Below are positions 1 through 10,373 of a stretch of 64,000 bases of DNA, in pieces. Numbering within the stretch: the stretch's first letter is position 1; every line of letters starts with the position of its first letter. This DNA is from Marinifilum_A sediminis (lineage in GTDB: Bacteria > Bacteroidota > Bacteroidia > Bacteroidales > Marinifilaceae). The DNA is taken from positions 310,001-374,000 of the forward strand of contig CANMCX010000001.1 in NCBI GenBank assembly GCA_947496465.1. Reading direction: 5' to 3'. The notes below the pieces were generated by a model, which was not told where the DNA came from, ran no database searches, and saw nothing but the letters and a program-made list of their open reading frames with translations. Position numbers and translations under genes: made by a program.

Positions 1-750
1 ATCGTATTTGTATATATTCAATTTCAAATCACGATCAGATGCAAAATAAATGGCATTCTTATACCATGATGGTATTTGATCTGAACCTACAAATTTTGTA
101 ATTCTTTCCGATTGATCATTCTCTAAATCGTAAATCCACAAATCAGCAGCTCTACCACCTTTATATCTTTTCCAAGTACGGAATTCACGACTAATTGGAG
201 CAAAGCACATTTTCTTGGCATCCGGAGAAAACACACCAAATCCACCTTCAGGAATTTGCAATGCTTGTTCCATTCCTCCATCAATATTTACTTTGTAGTA
301 AGTACCGTTTCTCTCTCCAAAAGCTGTACGATTCATACGAACCAATATTGATTTGCTATCCGGAGTCCAATCCAAAACGGCATTATCGAATCCACCTCTT
401 GGAGGCATCATACCAACTGAATTGTAATAGGTCAATTGCTTTGGAGTACCACCTGTTGATGGCATTACAAAAACCTGACGACTTCCTGAGTATTCACCAG
501 AGAATGCAATCCACTTGCCATCTGGTGAGATTTTTGGGAACAATTCCATTCCCATATGAGAAGTTAATCTTGTAGCATCACCTCCATTTGCATCTACCGA
601 CCAGATATCTCCGGCATAAACAAAGGCAATAAGGTTTCCATTTACATCGGGATATCGCATTAAACGAACATCCTTTTGCGCTTGAGCATTCCCTAAAATG
701 CTCATAAGAACGATACATAAAGCACCTATTCTTAAACTGAATTTTAGCAT
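1..750 (-). CDS. Tricorn-type protease, N-terminal part (cut by window edge)
   Basis: The reading frame is open from an ATG at 750 to the left edge, giving the first 250 residues. It begins with a signal peptide (about residues 1-25, ending near AQAQ) and continues into PD40/TolB-like beta-propeller repeats with the typical ISPDGKWIAF, WTPDSKSIL and FSPDAKKM strands. In the tricorn family this propeller gates a C-terminal PDZ and S41 serine protease core, which lies outside the window. Secretion suggests a periplasmic role in peptide breakdown. The PD40 repeats are clear; assignment to tricorn rather than another PD40-carrying S41 or S9 peptidase is inferred from the opening DVRLMRYPDVNG segment. 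It is separated from the sus genes by a terminator. Confidence 0.75.
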   Translation of the reverse strand, partial: MLKFSLRIGALCIVLMSILGNAQAQKDVRLMRYPDVNGNLIAFVYAGDIWSVDANGGDATRLTSHMGMELFPKISPDGKWIAFSGEYSGSRQVFVMPSTGGTPKQLTYYNSVGMMPPRGGFDNAVLDWTPDSKSILVRMNRTAFGERNGTYYKVNIDGGMEQALQIPEGGFGVFSPDAKKMCFAPISREFRTWKRYKGGRAADLWIYDLENDQSERITKFVGSDQIPSWYKNAIYFASDRDLKLNIYKYD

Positions 751-823
751 GTTATAAGTATTTGTAATTTGTATGGATATCAACTTTTATGTATTCAAAA
801 TTGATGAAGTGAAGCTACAAAAA

Positions 824-853
824 AAGTGGCATCCCCCTAAAGGAATACCACTT
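824..853 (-). terminator. Rho-independent terminator after the sus/GH97 genes
   Basis: Read on the minus strand, arms AAGTGG and CCACTT enclose a further paired ATTCC/GGGAT segment and are followed by a run of seven T. It sits 21 bases past the GH97 stop codon, so it should end the sus transcript before the tricorn gene. Confidence 0.8.
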
Positions 854-874
854 AAAATATTGTTAAAGTTTTAT

Positions 875-2950
875 CTACTTTACTTCTATCAAACTAATAG
901 CTGCTCCACCACCAGCTGCTAAATGCAATTTCATGTTTGAATCTGCATTTACAGTTTGTTCTTTTATCTCATATTCTGTTGGGTTCTCATCCCAATGAGC
1001 ATTCTTTCCATCGATATAAAGAGTTGCTTTATACTCTTTTCCTTTTGGAAGAAAATCAAAACGGATCTCCATGTCGCGCTCATTCTCATCAGTAATAGCG
1101 CCCACAAACCAATTGTTAGATTCTCTGTCCTGACGAGCTATGGTAACAAAGTCACCAATTTCACCATTCAATACTTTCGTTTGTTCCCAATTTACAGCAA
1201 CATCGCGAATGAACTGGAATGCATCATTTCCTTTGTAGTTTTCAATCAAATCAGGAACCATTTGAATTGGGCTATTTAAAACAACGTACAAAGCCAACTG
1301 ATGTGCTAAGGTTGTATTCACCTGGTTATTTGGCTTGTGAGGTGTTAACTTGATATTGAAAATACCAGGAGTATAATCAATAGGACCAGCTAACATTCTT
1401 GTAAATGCAACAATTGGTAGATGTTCCGGAGGATTACCACCATCGCTTGCCCATGCATTAAACTCTTGTCCACGAAGTCCTTCACGTGCTATTGCATTCG
1501 GATAAGTTCTTCTTAAACCGGTTGCTTTAATAGGTTCATGAGCATTAATCGCAATCTTATTTTTTGCTCCTTTTACAATAGCTCTTCGGTAATGATTTAC
1601 CATCCACTGTCCGTGGTGGAATTCTCCTTTAGGGATGATTTTACCAACATAGCCGGTTTTAACCGAATGAATTCCCAAAGAGTTCATTAAATGGTATGCT
1701 GTATCCATTTGCTGATCGTAAGTTCTCGGAGCTGCTGAAGTTTCATGATGCATGATCAACTCCACTCCTTTTGACTTTCCGTAACGAACAACTTCAGCCA
1801 AATCATAATCTTTATAAGGAGTTACAAAATCAAAAACACCTTCACGATCTTCGAAACCAATCCAGTGTTCCCATCCAGTATTCCATCCTTCAACCAAAAT
1901 ACCACCAATATTATTTTCGGCTGCAAAATCGATTAATTCCTTAGCATATTCGGTTGTTGCACCATGTTTACCACTAGCCATATCCCAGCTTTTAGTTCCA
2001 ACATGCATATCCCACCAAATTCCAACATATTTCATCGGCTTAAAATAATCTACCGATCCAATTTTATTTGGTTCATTTAAATTTACAATCAAATCTGATT
2101 CGATTAAAGATCCTGCACTTTCAGCAATTTGAATGGTTCTCCATGGGGTATTAAAAGGTAAGCTTCTTTTCACCTTATAATCATTGTTCTTCGATCCAAC
2201 CAGGTTACTTTCAAACATCAATTCTTCCTTGTTTACTTTCAAGGTCATTCCTGAATAATCAGTTAGATTTGCTTCGTGAAAACTCAAATAAACACCATCA
2301 GCTGTTTTCATAGTAACTGGTGTATTAACTGCATTCACAGGAATAGAAGTTTGAGCAAGATTGTCGTTATTTCGCAATTCAGTAGCATTAATACCTGTAA
2401 AATTCGTAGTATGATATAGGTGCTCGTAAATATCCCAATCACCAGGAATCCACCATACTTTGTGATCACCAGTAAGATTAAACTGAGTTCTCTCTTCGGT
2501 AATCATCACCTCTTTCATTGCTTCCTGCTCAGGAAATTCATAACGGAAACCTAGTCCATCGTTATAAACTTTAAACACAATGTTCATTTTACGATGTGGC
2601 GCTTTTTCCTCTTCTAAAGATAATTTCAATTTGTTGTAATTATCCGTAACAGTTCTTTTCTCACCCCATTGCATTTCCCAAGTAGTATTACTTGACATGC
2701 TTTGAGTATTCACAATCTTCCATCCTTTTTCGATAGATGGTAAGTTTTTAAAATCGAAAGCCATTTTTGAAGGTTCAATAATTGACTTTCCGTTAAAAGT
2801 TACATTGTAAACAGCTTGTCCTTCCTGCATGACAAACTCAAGCCCAATTTTTCCATCAGGCGATTTTACTGTGGTGTCCATTTTTCCATTGGAACATGAT
2901 GCAAATAACATCACTCCCAGAAATGCATAAAGAATTGATCTCAAATTCAT
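875..2950 (-). CDS. susB: GH97 alpha-glucosidase, SusB type
   Basis: A 691-residue lipoprotein: hydrophobic start and lipobox (FASC, Cys about 19). The family has an N-terminal beta-sandwich, a (beta/alpha)8 barrel and a C-terminal sheet, and hydrolyses alpha-linked glucose from malto-oligosaccharides. Four glutamates that I recall as important in Bacteroides SusB (439, 508, 526, 532) appear here at 403 (HHETS), 472 (NAHEP), 490 and 496 (REGxRGQEF) with a constant offset of 36. That supports the inverting, calcium-dependent GH97 branch rather than the retaining branch that uses an Asp nucleophile. It is the last gene of the sus cluster and is followed by a terminator. A different alpha-glycoside specificity cannot be excluded. 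Confidence 0.88.
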   Translation of the reverse strand: MNLRSILYAFLGVMLFASCSNGKMDTTVKSPDGKIGLEFVMQEGQAVYNVTFNGKSIIEPSKMAFDFKNLPSIEKGWKIVNTQSMSSNTTWEMQWGEKRTVTDNYNKLKLSLEEEKAPHRKMNIVFKVYNDGLGFRYEFPEQEAMKEVMITEERTQFNLTGDHKVWWIPGDWDIYEHLYHTTNFTGINATELRNNDNLAQTSIPVNAVNTPVTMKTADGVYLSFHEANLTDYSGMTLKVNKEELMFESNLVGSKNNDYKVKRSLPFNTPWRTIQIAESAGSLIESDLIVNLNEPNKIGSVDYFKPMKYVGIWWDMHVGTKSWDMASGKHGATTEYAKELIDFAAENNIGGILVEGWNTGWEHWIGFEDREGVFDFVTPYKDYDLAEVVRYGKSKGVELIMHHETSAAPRTYDQQMDTAYHLMNSLGIHSVKTGYVGKIIPKGEFHHGQWMVNHYRRAIVKGAKNKIAINAHEPIKATGLRRTYPNAIAREGLRGQEFNAWASDGGNPPEHLPIVAFTRMLAGPIDYTPGIFNIKLTPHKPNNQVNTTLAHQLALYVVLNSPIQMVPDLIENYKGNDAFQFIRDVAVNWEQTKVLNGEIGDFVTIARQDRESNNWFVGAITDENERDMEIRFDFLPKGKEYKATLYIDGKNAHWDENPTEYEIKEQTVNADSNMKLHLAAGGGAAISLIEVK

Positions 2951-3018
2951 AGTTGGTTGATACTTAAATAAAACTGAAAAAATCCTAATGGTTTATGAAC
3001 CACCGGACTATAAATTTA

Positions 3019-3047
3019 GGATGTTCGCCGTTAAAAGACGAACATCC
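3019..3047 (-). promoter_or_regulatory. Intercistronic stem-loop between susE-like and GH97 genes
   Basis: Perfect 9-bp arms (GGATGTTCG / CGAACATCC) with an 11-base loop lie in the 172-base gap between the two genes. There is no clear T run after it on the minus strand, so it could be a leaky terminator or an mRNA-stabilising hairpin that sets different expression of the two genes. Confidence 0.5.
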
Positions 3048-3122
3048 CTAACTAAAATTTCTAATTTATCTCACCTAAGGCTAATACGGTGAAATGCTTT
3101 GTTAAATTGTCTTTCAACAGAT

Positions 3123-3827
3123 TTAATTCTTTTTTAATTCATAGTCGAATTTGGTTCCCAAAATCAACTTGATTGTGTAATTGCCACTCTCAGGAACCTG
3201 AATAGATCCCGGATCAGATTCTGAATCGAACAATCGCAATGATAAACTTCCATCTACAACTCCAAATTGAGGTGCCCATTGATCATTGGCTCTGAATTTT
3301 AACCATTCGCCTCCAATCAAATCTACTGTTACGGTATAGATGTACTCTCCATTATCCGAAGATTCCAAGGTCATATTAGTATCCTCTCCCCAGCCTCCTG
3401 GAGTTGCACTTCCAATCGCTCCCCAGCTTTCAATTGCTACATGAGAAATTGATTTAGCAGTGGTGTCAATTCTAAAAAAGTACTTGCCAGCTGTTTCAGC
3501 AAAGTTTATTACATCTCCATCGATAACCAATTCATCAGCTGAATTCAAACCAAAACTGGTTGTATTTGGCTGTTCTGCTGTAGAATTGTTTTCATGAGTA
3601 ATTACAATATTCCCATTGCTTAAATCCAAAAATTTAGTGGCTTGTCCTACTACATTTCCGGCAACCATTCCACCACCAGTTTCAAGTCCCGAAAAAGGTG
3701 TAGCATCACCAGAAATATAGTATCCATTGTAGATTTCCAAAACATTTGGAGCATCTACTTCATCATCGCAAGAGGTAAAACTAACACTTGCGAAAATGGC
3801 TATTAGTATTATTGATAATTTATTCAT
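3123..3827 (-). CDS. SusE/SusF-like outer-membrane lipoprotein
   Basis: A 234-residue lipoprotein (signal peptide ending VSFTSC) with one SusE/F-type carbohydrate-binding module in its C-terminal half: the WGAIGSATPGGW segment and the EWLKFRANDQW segment are hallmarks of that family. It probably sits on the cell surface beside SusD and binds glucan chains. SusE and SusF of Bacteroides are longer and carry two or three such modules, so this is a minimal form. The ATG at 3827 is chosen because the signal peptide starts there; a TTG 18 bases upstream would add six residues. It lies 33 bases after the SusD gene. Confidence 0.75.
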   Translation of the reverse strand: MNKLSIILIAIFASVSFTSCDDEVDAPNVLEIYNGYYISGDATPFSGLETGGGMVAGNVVGQATKFLDLSNGNIVITHENNSTAEQPNTTSFGLNSADELVIDGDVINFAETAGKYFFRIDTTAKSISHVAIESWGAIGSATPGGWGEDTNMTLESSDNGEYIYTVTVDLIGGEWLKFRANDQWAPQFGVVDGSLSLRLFDSESDPGSIQVPESGNYTIKLILGTKFDYELKKN

Positions 3828-3860
3828 TTCTAAATTATTTTTCAATTGGTGATTCCACCA

Positions 3861-5345
3861 TTAGTTCAAATTTGCGTTACTATCGATCGCCCATTGAGGT
3901 ATCGGAAACAAATAATTCGTCTCGGTATCAGGTGATTTTTCCCACCATGAATCTGTAAATTTCCCAAAGCGAATTAAATCCTGACGACGATGCGCCTCAC
4001 ACCACATTTCTCTACCTCTTTCAGCTAGAAGATTGTCCAATGTGATATCAGCATTATCCCAGATTGTCGCGCCAGCAATAGTTCTGATATCATTAATTTC
4101 AGCTTTTGCGATAGCCAAACTTCCTCCTGTTTTTCTTAGTTCACACTCCGCTTTCATCAACTTGAAATCTGCTAAACGGAAAATAGGAAGATCATTACTC
4201 AGGTTATCCTTAACGCCACTCTTAATTTCGAACTTTACCATACGAGCTCCTGAGAAACGAATTTCTTCAGATGAATAAGAAGCGTCCATTCGTAAGGCTG
4301 GTACTTCTTTAGTGAAAATTACCGGCGCATTACCTGCATCAGTATCTACCAGCATTTCACCAGTTGATGAATACTGCTGTCCTAATAATAAACCTGCTTT
4401 ACGCTGATCGGCATCCTCAAACAATTCAACCAATCTTTCCTGAGCACAGAAGCCATTCCAGAAAGTTGTTTTGGCATTAAAAGTTGTTGTATTCGTGTAA
4501 TGCAAAGTTCTACGGTGAAGAATAAATCCCTGGTAGTTATCCTCATCATAAGGAACAGTAAAAATGTTCTCTGGTGAATTTTGATTTTCAGTAACAAAAG
4601 CACCCAGTCTATTCGATTCCAAACTGTATGGTCCTGCAATAATTAAATCACAATACTCTTCACATTTATCCCACATTGCAGTTCCTGTGAATACTTCAGC
4701 ATTTAAGTATAATTTTGCCAATAAAGCATAGGCAGTATACTGGTTTACAGAACTCGTAGAAGATCCAGACAAATCATTAAATACACTTTCGATATCTGCG
4801 ATAATGTTATTAAAAACCGTAGCACGACTTACTTTCTCTGGTTCAGCAGGTGCGTCAGCAAAACTTGTAACGTAAGGTACATCGCCATAGTTATCGATTA
4901 ACAAATAGTAATAATAGGCACGCAATACTTTCATTTGTGCCACAGCATTTTTAGAAGCTTCGGCATCTCCCAAATACTCAATTGCCTTATTACATTCCGT
5001 AACACCATTGTAAAAATTACGCCACATGTTGTTTACATATTCATGATTGTTATCCCATGTGTGAGTGTGTAGAGCTCTCCATTTTCCACCATCATCCCAA
5101 TCGGAACCACGAGTAGGAGCAACAATAAGATCGGATGTAATTTCCTGTGCAAACCACCAGCCACCATCGATATGCGATTGCAATTGTGAGTAGGCATTAT
5201 TTGTGATTAACTGTGCCTGAGTTTCATTCTCAGGATATTCATCTGCCAAGAGTTCGCTGTATACTTGATCGTTTAAATCGGTACACGATGCAAACAAAGC
5301 GAGTATGGCAAAAAGACCAACTATTTTTATTTTCATCTTGTTCAT
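3861..5345 (-). CDS. susD: SusD/RagB nutrient-binding lipoprotein
   Basis: 494 residues with a lipoprotein signal (LALFASC, Cys about 21). The N-terminal TPR-like part (residues about 60-250, with VLRAYYYYLLIDNYGDVPYV) and the C-terminal RagB/SusD part (REMWCEAHRRQDLIRFGKF) are both typical. Family members form a lid over the SusC barrel and capture oligosaccharides at the surface. It follows susC by 66 bases and precedes the SusE-like gene, as in starch utilisation loci. Substrate is inferred from the GH97 neighbour. Confidence 0.93.
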   Translation of the reverse strand: MNKMKIKIVGLFAILALFASCTDLNDQVYSELLADEYPENETQAQLITNNAYSQLQSHIDGGWWFAQEITSDLIVAPTRGSDWDDGGKWRALHTHTWDNNHEYVNNMWRNFYNGVTECNKAIEYLGDAEASKNAVAQMKVLRAYYYYLLIDNYGDVPYVTSFADAPAEPEKVSRATVFNNIIADIESVFNDLSGSSTSSVNQYTAYALLAKLYLNAEVFTGTAMWDKCEEYCDLIIAGPYSLESNRLGAFVTENQNSPENIFTVPYDEDNYQGFILHRRTLHYTNTTTFNAKTTFWNGFCAQERLVELFEDADQRKAGLLLGQQYSSTGEMLVDTDAGNAPVIFTKEVPALRMDASYSSEEIRFSGARMVKFEIKSGVKDNLSNDLPIFRLADFKLMKAECELRKTGGSLAIAKAEINDIRTIAGATIWDNADITLDNLLAERGREMWCEAHRRQDLIRFGKFTDSWWEKSPDTETNYLFPIPQWAIDSNANLN

Positions 5346-5411
5346 TTTTCTAGTTAAGCTTTGAAATAAATCCCATTCCTGAGATTTTCAATTCATGTAA
5401 ATTACTTCTCC

Positions 5412-8339
5412 TTAAAAACCTACTTTCATTCCAAAAGTGAAGGTTTTGGTTTTAGGATAAACATCATACATATCCAAACCTAAGTTCTGATACCCACCAT
5501 AACTTGATTCAGGATCGATACCTGAATAATTGGTAAGTGTGAACAAGTTGTTCGAACTAACATAGAATCGACAATTACTTAACCAGCTAATTTTATCCAC
5601 ATCTAGATTGTATCCCAATGTGATGTTGTCTAAACGAAGGAATGATCCATCTTCTATATAATAATCAGAGAATTTAGGAGCATCCGAAAGAATCGGAGCC
5701 AATTTCATTGCATCTTTCAATGCATTTCTATTTGGCAGCATATTTGGATTACCTAGAATCATTCGGGTAACGTTAAGTACATCACCACCAACTACTGCTC
5801 TTAATGAGAAATTCAAATCCCAGTTTTTATATGTGAACTGGTTGGTCCAGCTCATTGTAAAATCAGGTAATGCATGACCAATTACTTGTCGGTCTTCATC
5901 TCTTTGTTCCTTGGTAATGTTTCCATCTTTATCATAGAACAACCACTGTCCATTCTGATCGATTCCAGCATTTTTCCAGCCATAGAAAGTTCCTAACTCG
6001 CGTCCTGGTTCAATTAGCTGAGTCCAAACACCAACCATTCCTCTACCACTAATCCATGATGTATGCATGTTATCCAATGAATATTTATTATCGGATAAGG
6101 AAACTACTTCCTGCTTGTTGGTAGAAAATGAATAGGTTGATTTCCAAGTGAAATTATCAGTACGAATAGGGTTTGCAGTTAAATTGATCTCTAAACCTTT
6201 ATTGCTAATTTCTCCAGCATTTGCATAGATTCTATCGTATCTGTTTGGAGGAACAGGAACTGCATATTCAGCTAATAAATCGTCGGTAGTTTTATCGTAA
6301 TAATCAATCGAACCTGTTAGTTTGTTATTAAACAAAGAGAAATCTAAACCAAAGTTCCACTCTCTATTCTCTTCCCATTTCAAATCTGGGTTAGCATTAC
6401 TCGATTGCTGAATTACAAGAGTTTCTTCACCTGTAGTAGGATCTAAAGTTCTTCCACCGGTTCCAATACGAGCGATATCGTGATAATTACCAATTTCCTG
6501 ATTACCGGTAACACCATAACCAACTCTCAACTTTAATTGATCAAGCCAGCTAGCATTATCCATAAAATTCTCACTTGAAATATCCCATGCTGTTGAGAAA
6601 GATGGGAACCATCCCCATTCGTTATTTGCTCCAAATCTTGAAGATCCATCGCGACGAATTGTAGTTGTAAAATAGTATTTAGAATTGTAGTTGTAAACAG
6701 CTCTACCAATAAATGAAATCAAACGACTTCTCTCTTTCCAAGATTCTATATCCTGCGGTAAAACGTCATTTGCAAACCTAAGATTATCAGCATTAACATC
6801 ATCCGAAAGTAAATCTCTTCCTTGCGCGGCAAAGCTCGTTCTTTTATCTTCCTGCCATGAATATCCTCCCAATAAATTCACATTGTGCTTTTCTTTAAAC
6901 ACTCTGTTGTATTTAATGGTAGCTTCCATCATTTTGGTCTCATTGTTATTGTAACTTCTTCTTGCATATCCACCATCACTTGATGTGATTTGATAGGAAG
7001 GACGGTGAAACCAAGTCTCATCATCATCTTTTCGATAACTCACATTCATTCCAGCAACCAAACCATCTACAATCTCAAAATCTGCCTTAGCATTTGCTAA
7101 ATATCTTTTAGCATCGCGCTCATTTTGAATCTGATTGATTAAGGCAAGAGGATTGGAGTTTTCAAAGTCATTTACTTCAAAATAAGATCCATCAGCATTG
7201 TATACCGGGTAAGTTGGATTTCTGGAGAACGTCTGAAACAAAACGGCTTCTCCATTATTTCCACTTGTCTGTACGTAATTGTTATTCTCAAAAGTACCCG
7301 ATAAATTTAAACTCAATGTCAACTTATCATTTATACCTTTCTGCATAGCATTCAATCGAACAATTGCTCTTTCTCTATCTGTTCCTTTTACAACACCATC
7401 AAAGTTGGTATAGCCAATACTTGCTCGGTAGGTATGATCTTCTCCACCACCACTCATTGAAACATTATGGGATTGAGACATTCCTGTACGAAATACTTCA
7501 TCCTGCCAATCGGTATCAGCTCCGCCGTCATCAAGTGTTAAGCTATTCTCGCTTGCATATTGTCTAATTTCGTCAGCATTCAGCAAATCCAATTCATTGG
7601 CAACAATATCAGAAGAAATATACCCCGAATAAGAGATTTTGCCTTTCTGATTGCGCTTTCCTTGCTTTGTAGTAATAAGGATAACACCCGTAGCACCACG
7701 AGATCCATAAATTGCCGCCGAAGAGGCATCTTTCAAGACATTAAAAGACTCAATATCTTCCACTGAAATGGTTGTTGGATCAACACCAGGAACTCCGTCA
7801 ACAACATATAAAGGAGAAGTACCTGAGAAGAATCCAGCGGTACCACGAATCTGAACATTAAATCCTGCATTTGGATCGCCACCTTTTTTGGTAATGTTTA
7901 CACCGGCAACTTTACCCATTATTCCCTGAATAGGATCCTGAAGAACTCCTTGTTGAAGATCATCTGCTCCAATATTCATAACTGCACCAGTTTTATCCTT
8001 TTTCTTTTGGATTCCATAACCAACAACAACAACCTGTTCCAGATTCATAACATCTGGCTCCAGCAGTACTTCAACGTTTTCGGTTGTACCTATTGCAATT
8101 TCCTGATTAATGTATCCAACAAAAGAGAAAATAAGAATTTGACCTTTATCGGCTGAAAGAGAAAAATCTCCATCAAGACTTGTTGCAGTACCTGTAGTTG
8201 TACCTTTTACAACAACGGAAACTCCTGGTAAAGGTTCTCCATTGGACGCATCCAACACCTTTCCATTTATTTCCTGAGTTTGAGCAAAAATCCCTATAGA
8301 AAGGAACACAGCCCAAAACAACAATAATAATTTTTTCAT
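5412..8339 (-). CDS. susC: SusC/RagA TonB-dependent outer-membrane transporter
   Basis: 975 residues: signal peptide (1-19), a CarboxypepD_reg-like domain (about 22-100, INGKVLDASNGEPLPGVSV), TonB plug (about 110-225, with NLEQVVVVGYG and IYGSRGATGVILITTK) and a beta-barrel ending in an aromatic residue (GMKVGF). It imports oligosaccharides across the outer membrane using TonB energy and pairs with the SusD lipoprotein encoded next. It is the first gene of the structural sus unit; the 288-base gap upstream separates it from the SusR-like regulator. I could not see a convincing TAnnTTTG promoter in that gap, although it is where one should be. Confidence 0.95.
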   Translation of the reverse strand: MKKLLLLFWAVFLSIGIFAQTQEINGKVLDASNGEPLPGVSVVVKGTTTGTATSLDGDFSLSADKGQILIFSFVGYINQEIAIGTTENVEVLLEPDVMNLEQVVVVGYGIQKKKDKTGAVMNIGADDLQQGVLQDPIQGIMGKVAGVNITKKGGDPNAGFNVQIRGTAGFFSGTSPLYVVDGVPGVDPTTISVEDIESFNVLKDASSAAIYGSRGATGVILITTKQGKRNQKGKISYSGYISSDIVANELDLLNADEIRQYASENSLTLDDGGADTDWQDEVFRTGMSQSHNVSMSGGGEDHTYRASIGYTNFDGVVKGTDRERAIVRLNAMQKGINDKLTLSLNLSGTFENNNYVQTSGNNGEAVLFQTFSRNPTYPVYNADGSYFEVNDFENSNPLALINQIQNERDAKRYLANAKADFEIVDGLVAGMNVSYRKDDDETWFHRPSYQITSSDGGYARRSYNNNETKMMEATIKYNRVFKEKHNVNLLGGYSWQEDKRTSFAAQGRDLLSDDVNADNLRFANDVLPQDIESWKERSRLISFIGRAVYNYNSKYYFTTTIRRDGSSRFGANNEWGWFPSFSTAWDISSENFMDNASWLDQLKLRVGYGVTGNQEIGNYHDIARIGTGGRTLDPTTGEETLVIQQSSNANPDLKWEENREWNFGLDFSLFNNKLTGSIDYYDKTTDDLLAEYAVPVPPNRYDRIYANAGEISNKGLEINLTANPIRTDNFTWKSTYSFSTNKQEVVSLSDNKYSLDNMHTSWISGRGMVGVWTQLIEPGRELGTFYGWKNAGIDQNGQWLFYDKDGNITKEQRDEDRQVIGHALPDFTMSWTNQFTYKNWDLNFSLRAVVGGDVLNVTRMILGNPNMLPNRNALKDAMKLAPILSDAPKFSDYYIEDGSFLRLDNITLGYNLDVDKISWLSNCRFYVSSNNLFTLTNYSGIDPESSYGGYQNLGLDMYDVYPKTKTFTFGMKVGF

Positions 8340-8627
8340 AATTCTTTTTAATAGAGTTAGTACTTCACGCGTCAGCTTCGTTTAGAAGCATAATTTGATG
8401 TATTCAAAACCGATTTCCCATTTCCGGTCGAAACTAAAATCATCCTGCAGGAAATGATATTTTAATTTCGAAGGTCAAAGAAACTTACGGACACATTGAA
8501 TTACTAAATACCTATAAGAAATATAGATAATAAAAGAATTCTAAAAATGAATTCATACTGACCTACTGCACATTACACAAAATGCACAATCAAGAAAATA
8601 TAGACGATATATTGATGTAATATTGAC

Positions 8628-10241
8628 TTAAACCGATTTAATTTCCATTATTTTTGCGTCAAATTCCTCATTTGGAACCAAAGCTCGGTTCTTAATTTTT
8701 GTTTTGTAGGTGTAGATAGTATTTACCGAGAAGTTGAGAATACTAGCAATTTTTTCATTGTCGTTTATGCCTAAACGAATGAGAGCAAATATTCGCAAAT
8801 CAGTATTTAAACTTTGGGAATCTTTTAATGATATTTTATTTTCTTCGCTGAAAAGTTGATTGAATCGGTTTACAAAATCGGGGAATAATTTTAAGAATAT
8901 TCTATCAAAATCTTCGAACAAATTCTGACGTTCTTTCTTCGAATTGTAATTCTTCAATTCCATTTCAATGGTATCGTACTGCTTGGTCATTAACTGTCGA
9001 GAAATGGCTTTTTTCATGGTTTCAATTTTCTCAATAAACTGAGAACTAAAATTGAAATAATATCCTACGTACTCCTCCTTAATTTTACTTACCTCTCGGA
9101 GCATATCATTTACTTCCTGAAGATTCTCATTTGCAGTAAGAACTTCCTTTCTAGCTTTTCGAATCTCTCTTAATTGTTTGTATACAATTACAATAAATGA
9201 AACAATTACAATGGATAAAATGAAAATTATAATGGCAACAGAAAACATTAAATCCTTCTCTTTTTCCACCTTATTCAACATGGCAGCTTCAATGTCTGGC
9301 TTGATATATGAAATTTCTAATCTTCGTGCATGACTTCCGAAAAAACCTGCATCCTTCTGAGCATGTTCAATGAATTTATAAGCTTCCTCTACTCTTCCAT
9401 CGTAATGTAAAAGTTCTGCCAATACCTTTGCTGCCACTGTTTCAGTCGTTGCGGATTTTATATCATCAATTGTTGCTTTTAATAGATAATACATTGCCTT
9501 ATCATTCTCGAAGAAACGCGAATAAGCAATTCCTAACCCACAATTGCAAATGGCTGATTGATGTGAAGTTAATTCGTACTCATTGACCAATTTTTCATAG
9601 TATGAAATTGCCTCTCTATTACTCCCAATAATCAAACTATTCAAGCCTTTAGCCAGAAGGTAATCAAACGAATTAGGATCTCCTTCCTCATATATCTTTT
9701 CACAATATTTGTGACCTATTTCTCTATATTTGGGCTGATAATATCCCCATCTGGAATTGGAAAGGTCATAATAAGATCTGTATGCAACCGAATAATATTG
9801 AATGCGTTTATTTATATCTAAGACTTTAGGATTTATTGTTTCTAAGGTATCGATAGTTTCTTTAAACAATCCCTTCAACAATAAAATTAGTGCGATATTG
9901 GTTTTTGCTTCAGCAATTTTTTTAGGCTGCTTTAATTTATAAGCTGTTTTTATTGCCTGGGTTCCATAATGAAAGGCAGAATCGTATACAAAGGATTCAT
10001 ATTCCTTTGTCATTTTAACCTGTAGTTTAAATTCTTCTTCGGTATTCTGCGAACTTTTATAAAATTGAAGTGAGTCAAATAAAATTTCCAATTTATTCTT
10101 TTTCGCTTGTATAATACTATCCTTTTTAAGCAAGTATTTATCTGCTAATTTAAATTGATAATCAAGAGAATCATTTTGACCATATGAAATGGTACAAAAC
10201 AGAAAAAGTAAGCTGAAAAAAGAAAATAGTGTTTTCCACAT
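8628..10241 (-). CDS. SusR-like membrane-bound transcription regulator
   Basis: 537 residues: signal peptide, a TPR-like helical sensor region (about 30-320), one transmembrane helix (about 326-348, VAIIIFILSIVIVSFIVIVY), a coiled coil, and a C-terminal LuxR/SusR-type helix-turn-helix (NDNEKIASILNFSVNTIYTYKTKIKNRA). This layout matches SusR and its DUF6377 relatives, which sense maltose or starch products in the periplasm and activate sus genes. Position directly upstream of susC, same strand, supports that role. The ligand is not visible from sequence. Confidence 0.82.
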   Translation of the reverse strand: MWKTLFSFFSLLFLFCTISYGQNDSLDYQFKLADKYLLKKDSIIQAKKNKLEILFDSLQFYKSSQNTEEEFKLQVKMTKEYESFVYDSAFHYGTQAIKTAYKLKQPKKIAEAKTNIALILLLKGLFKETIDTLETINPKVLDINKRIQYYSVAYRSYYDLSNSRWGYYQPKYREIGHKYCEKIYEEGDPNSFDYLLAKGLNSLIIGSNREAISYYEKLVNEYELTSHQSAICNCGLGIAYSRFFENDKAMYYLLKATIDDIKSATTETVAAKVLAELLHYDGRVEEAYKFIEHAQKDAGFFGSHARRLEISYIKPDIEAAMLNKVEKEKDLMFSVAIIIFILSIVIVSFIVIVYKQLREIRKARKEVLTANENLQEVNDMLREVSKIKEEYVGYYFNFSSQFIEKIETMKKAISRQLMTKQYDTIEMELKNYNSKKERQNLFEDFDRIFLKLFPDFVNRFNQLFSEENKISLKDSQSLNTDLRIFALIRLGINDNEKIASILNFSVNTIYTYKTKIKNRALVPNEEFDAKIMEIKSV

Positions 10242-10324
10242 AACTGAGGGATCTTAATTGGAATTGAGTGTAAAAGTAAAACAATTCTCACTTTCACAAA
10301 ATACATTCACTGATGTAACAAAAT

Positions 10325-10351
10325 AAAGCCCCAACTAAAGATTGGGGCTTT
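10325..10351 (-). terminator. Terminator after tldE
   Basis: 10-bp perfect arms (AAAGCCCCAA / TTGGGGCTTT) with a 7-base loop, 23 bases past the tldE stop. GC-rich stem in an AT-rich setting; the T run is short on either strand. Confidence 0.75.
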
Positions 10352-10373
10352 GTATCTTAAATATTCGAATTGA

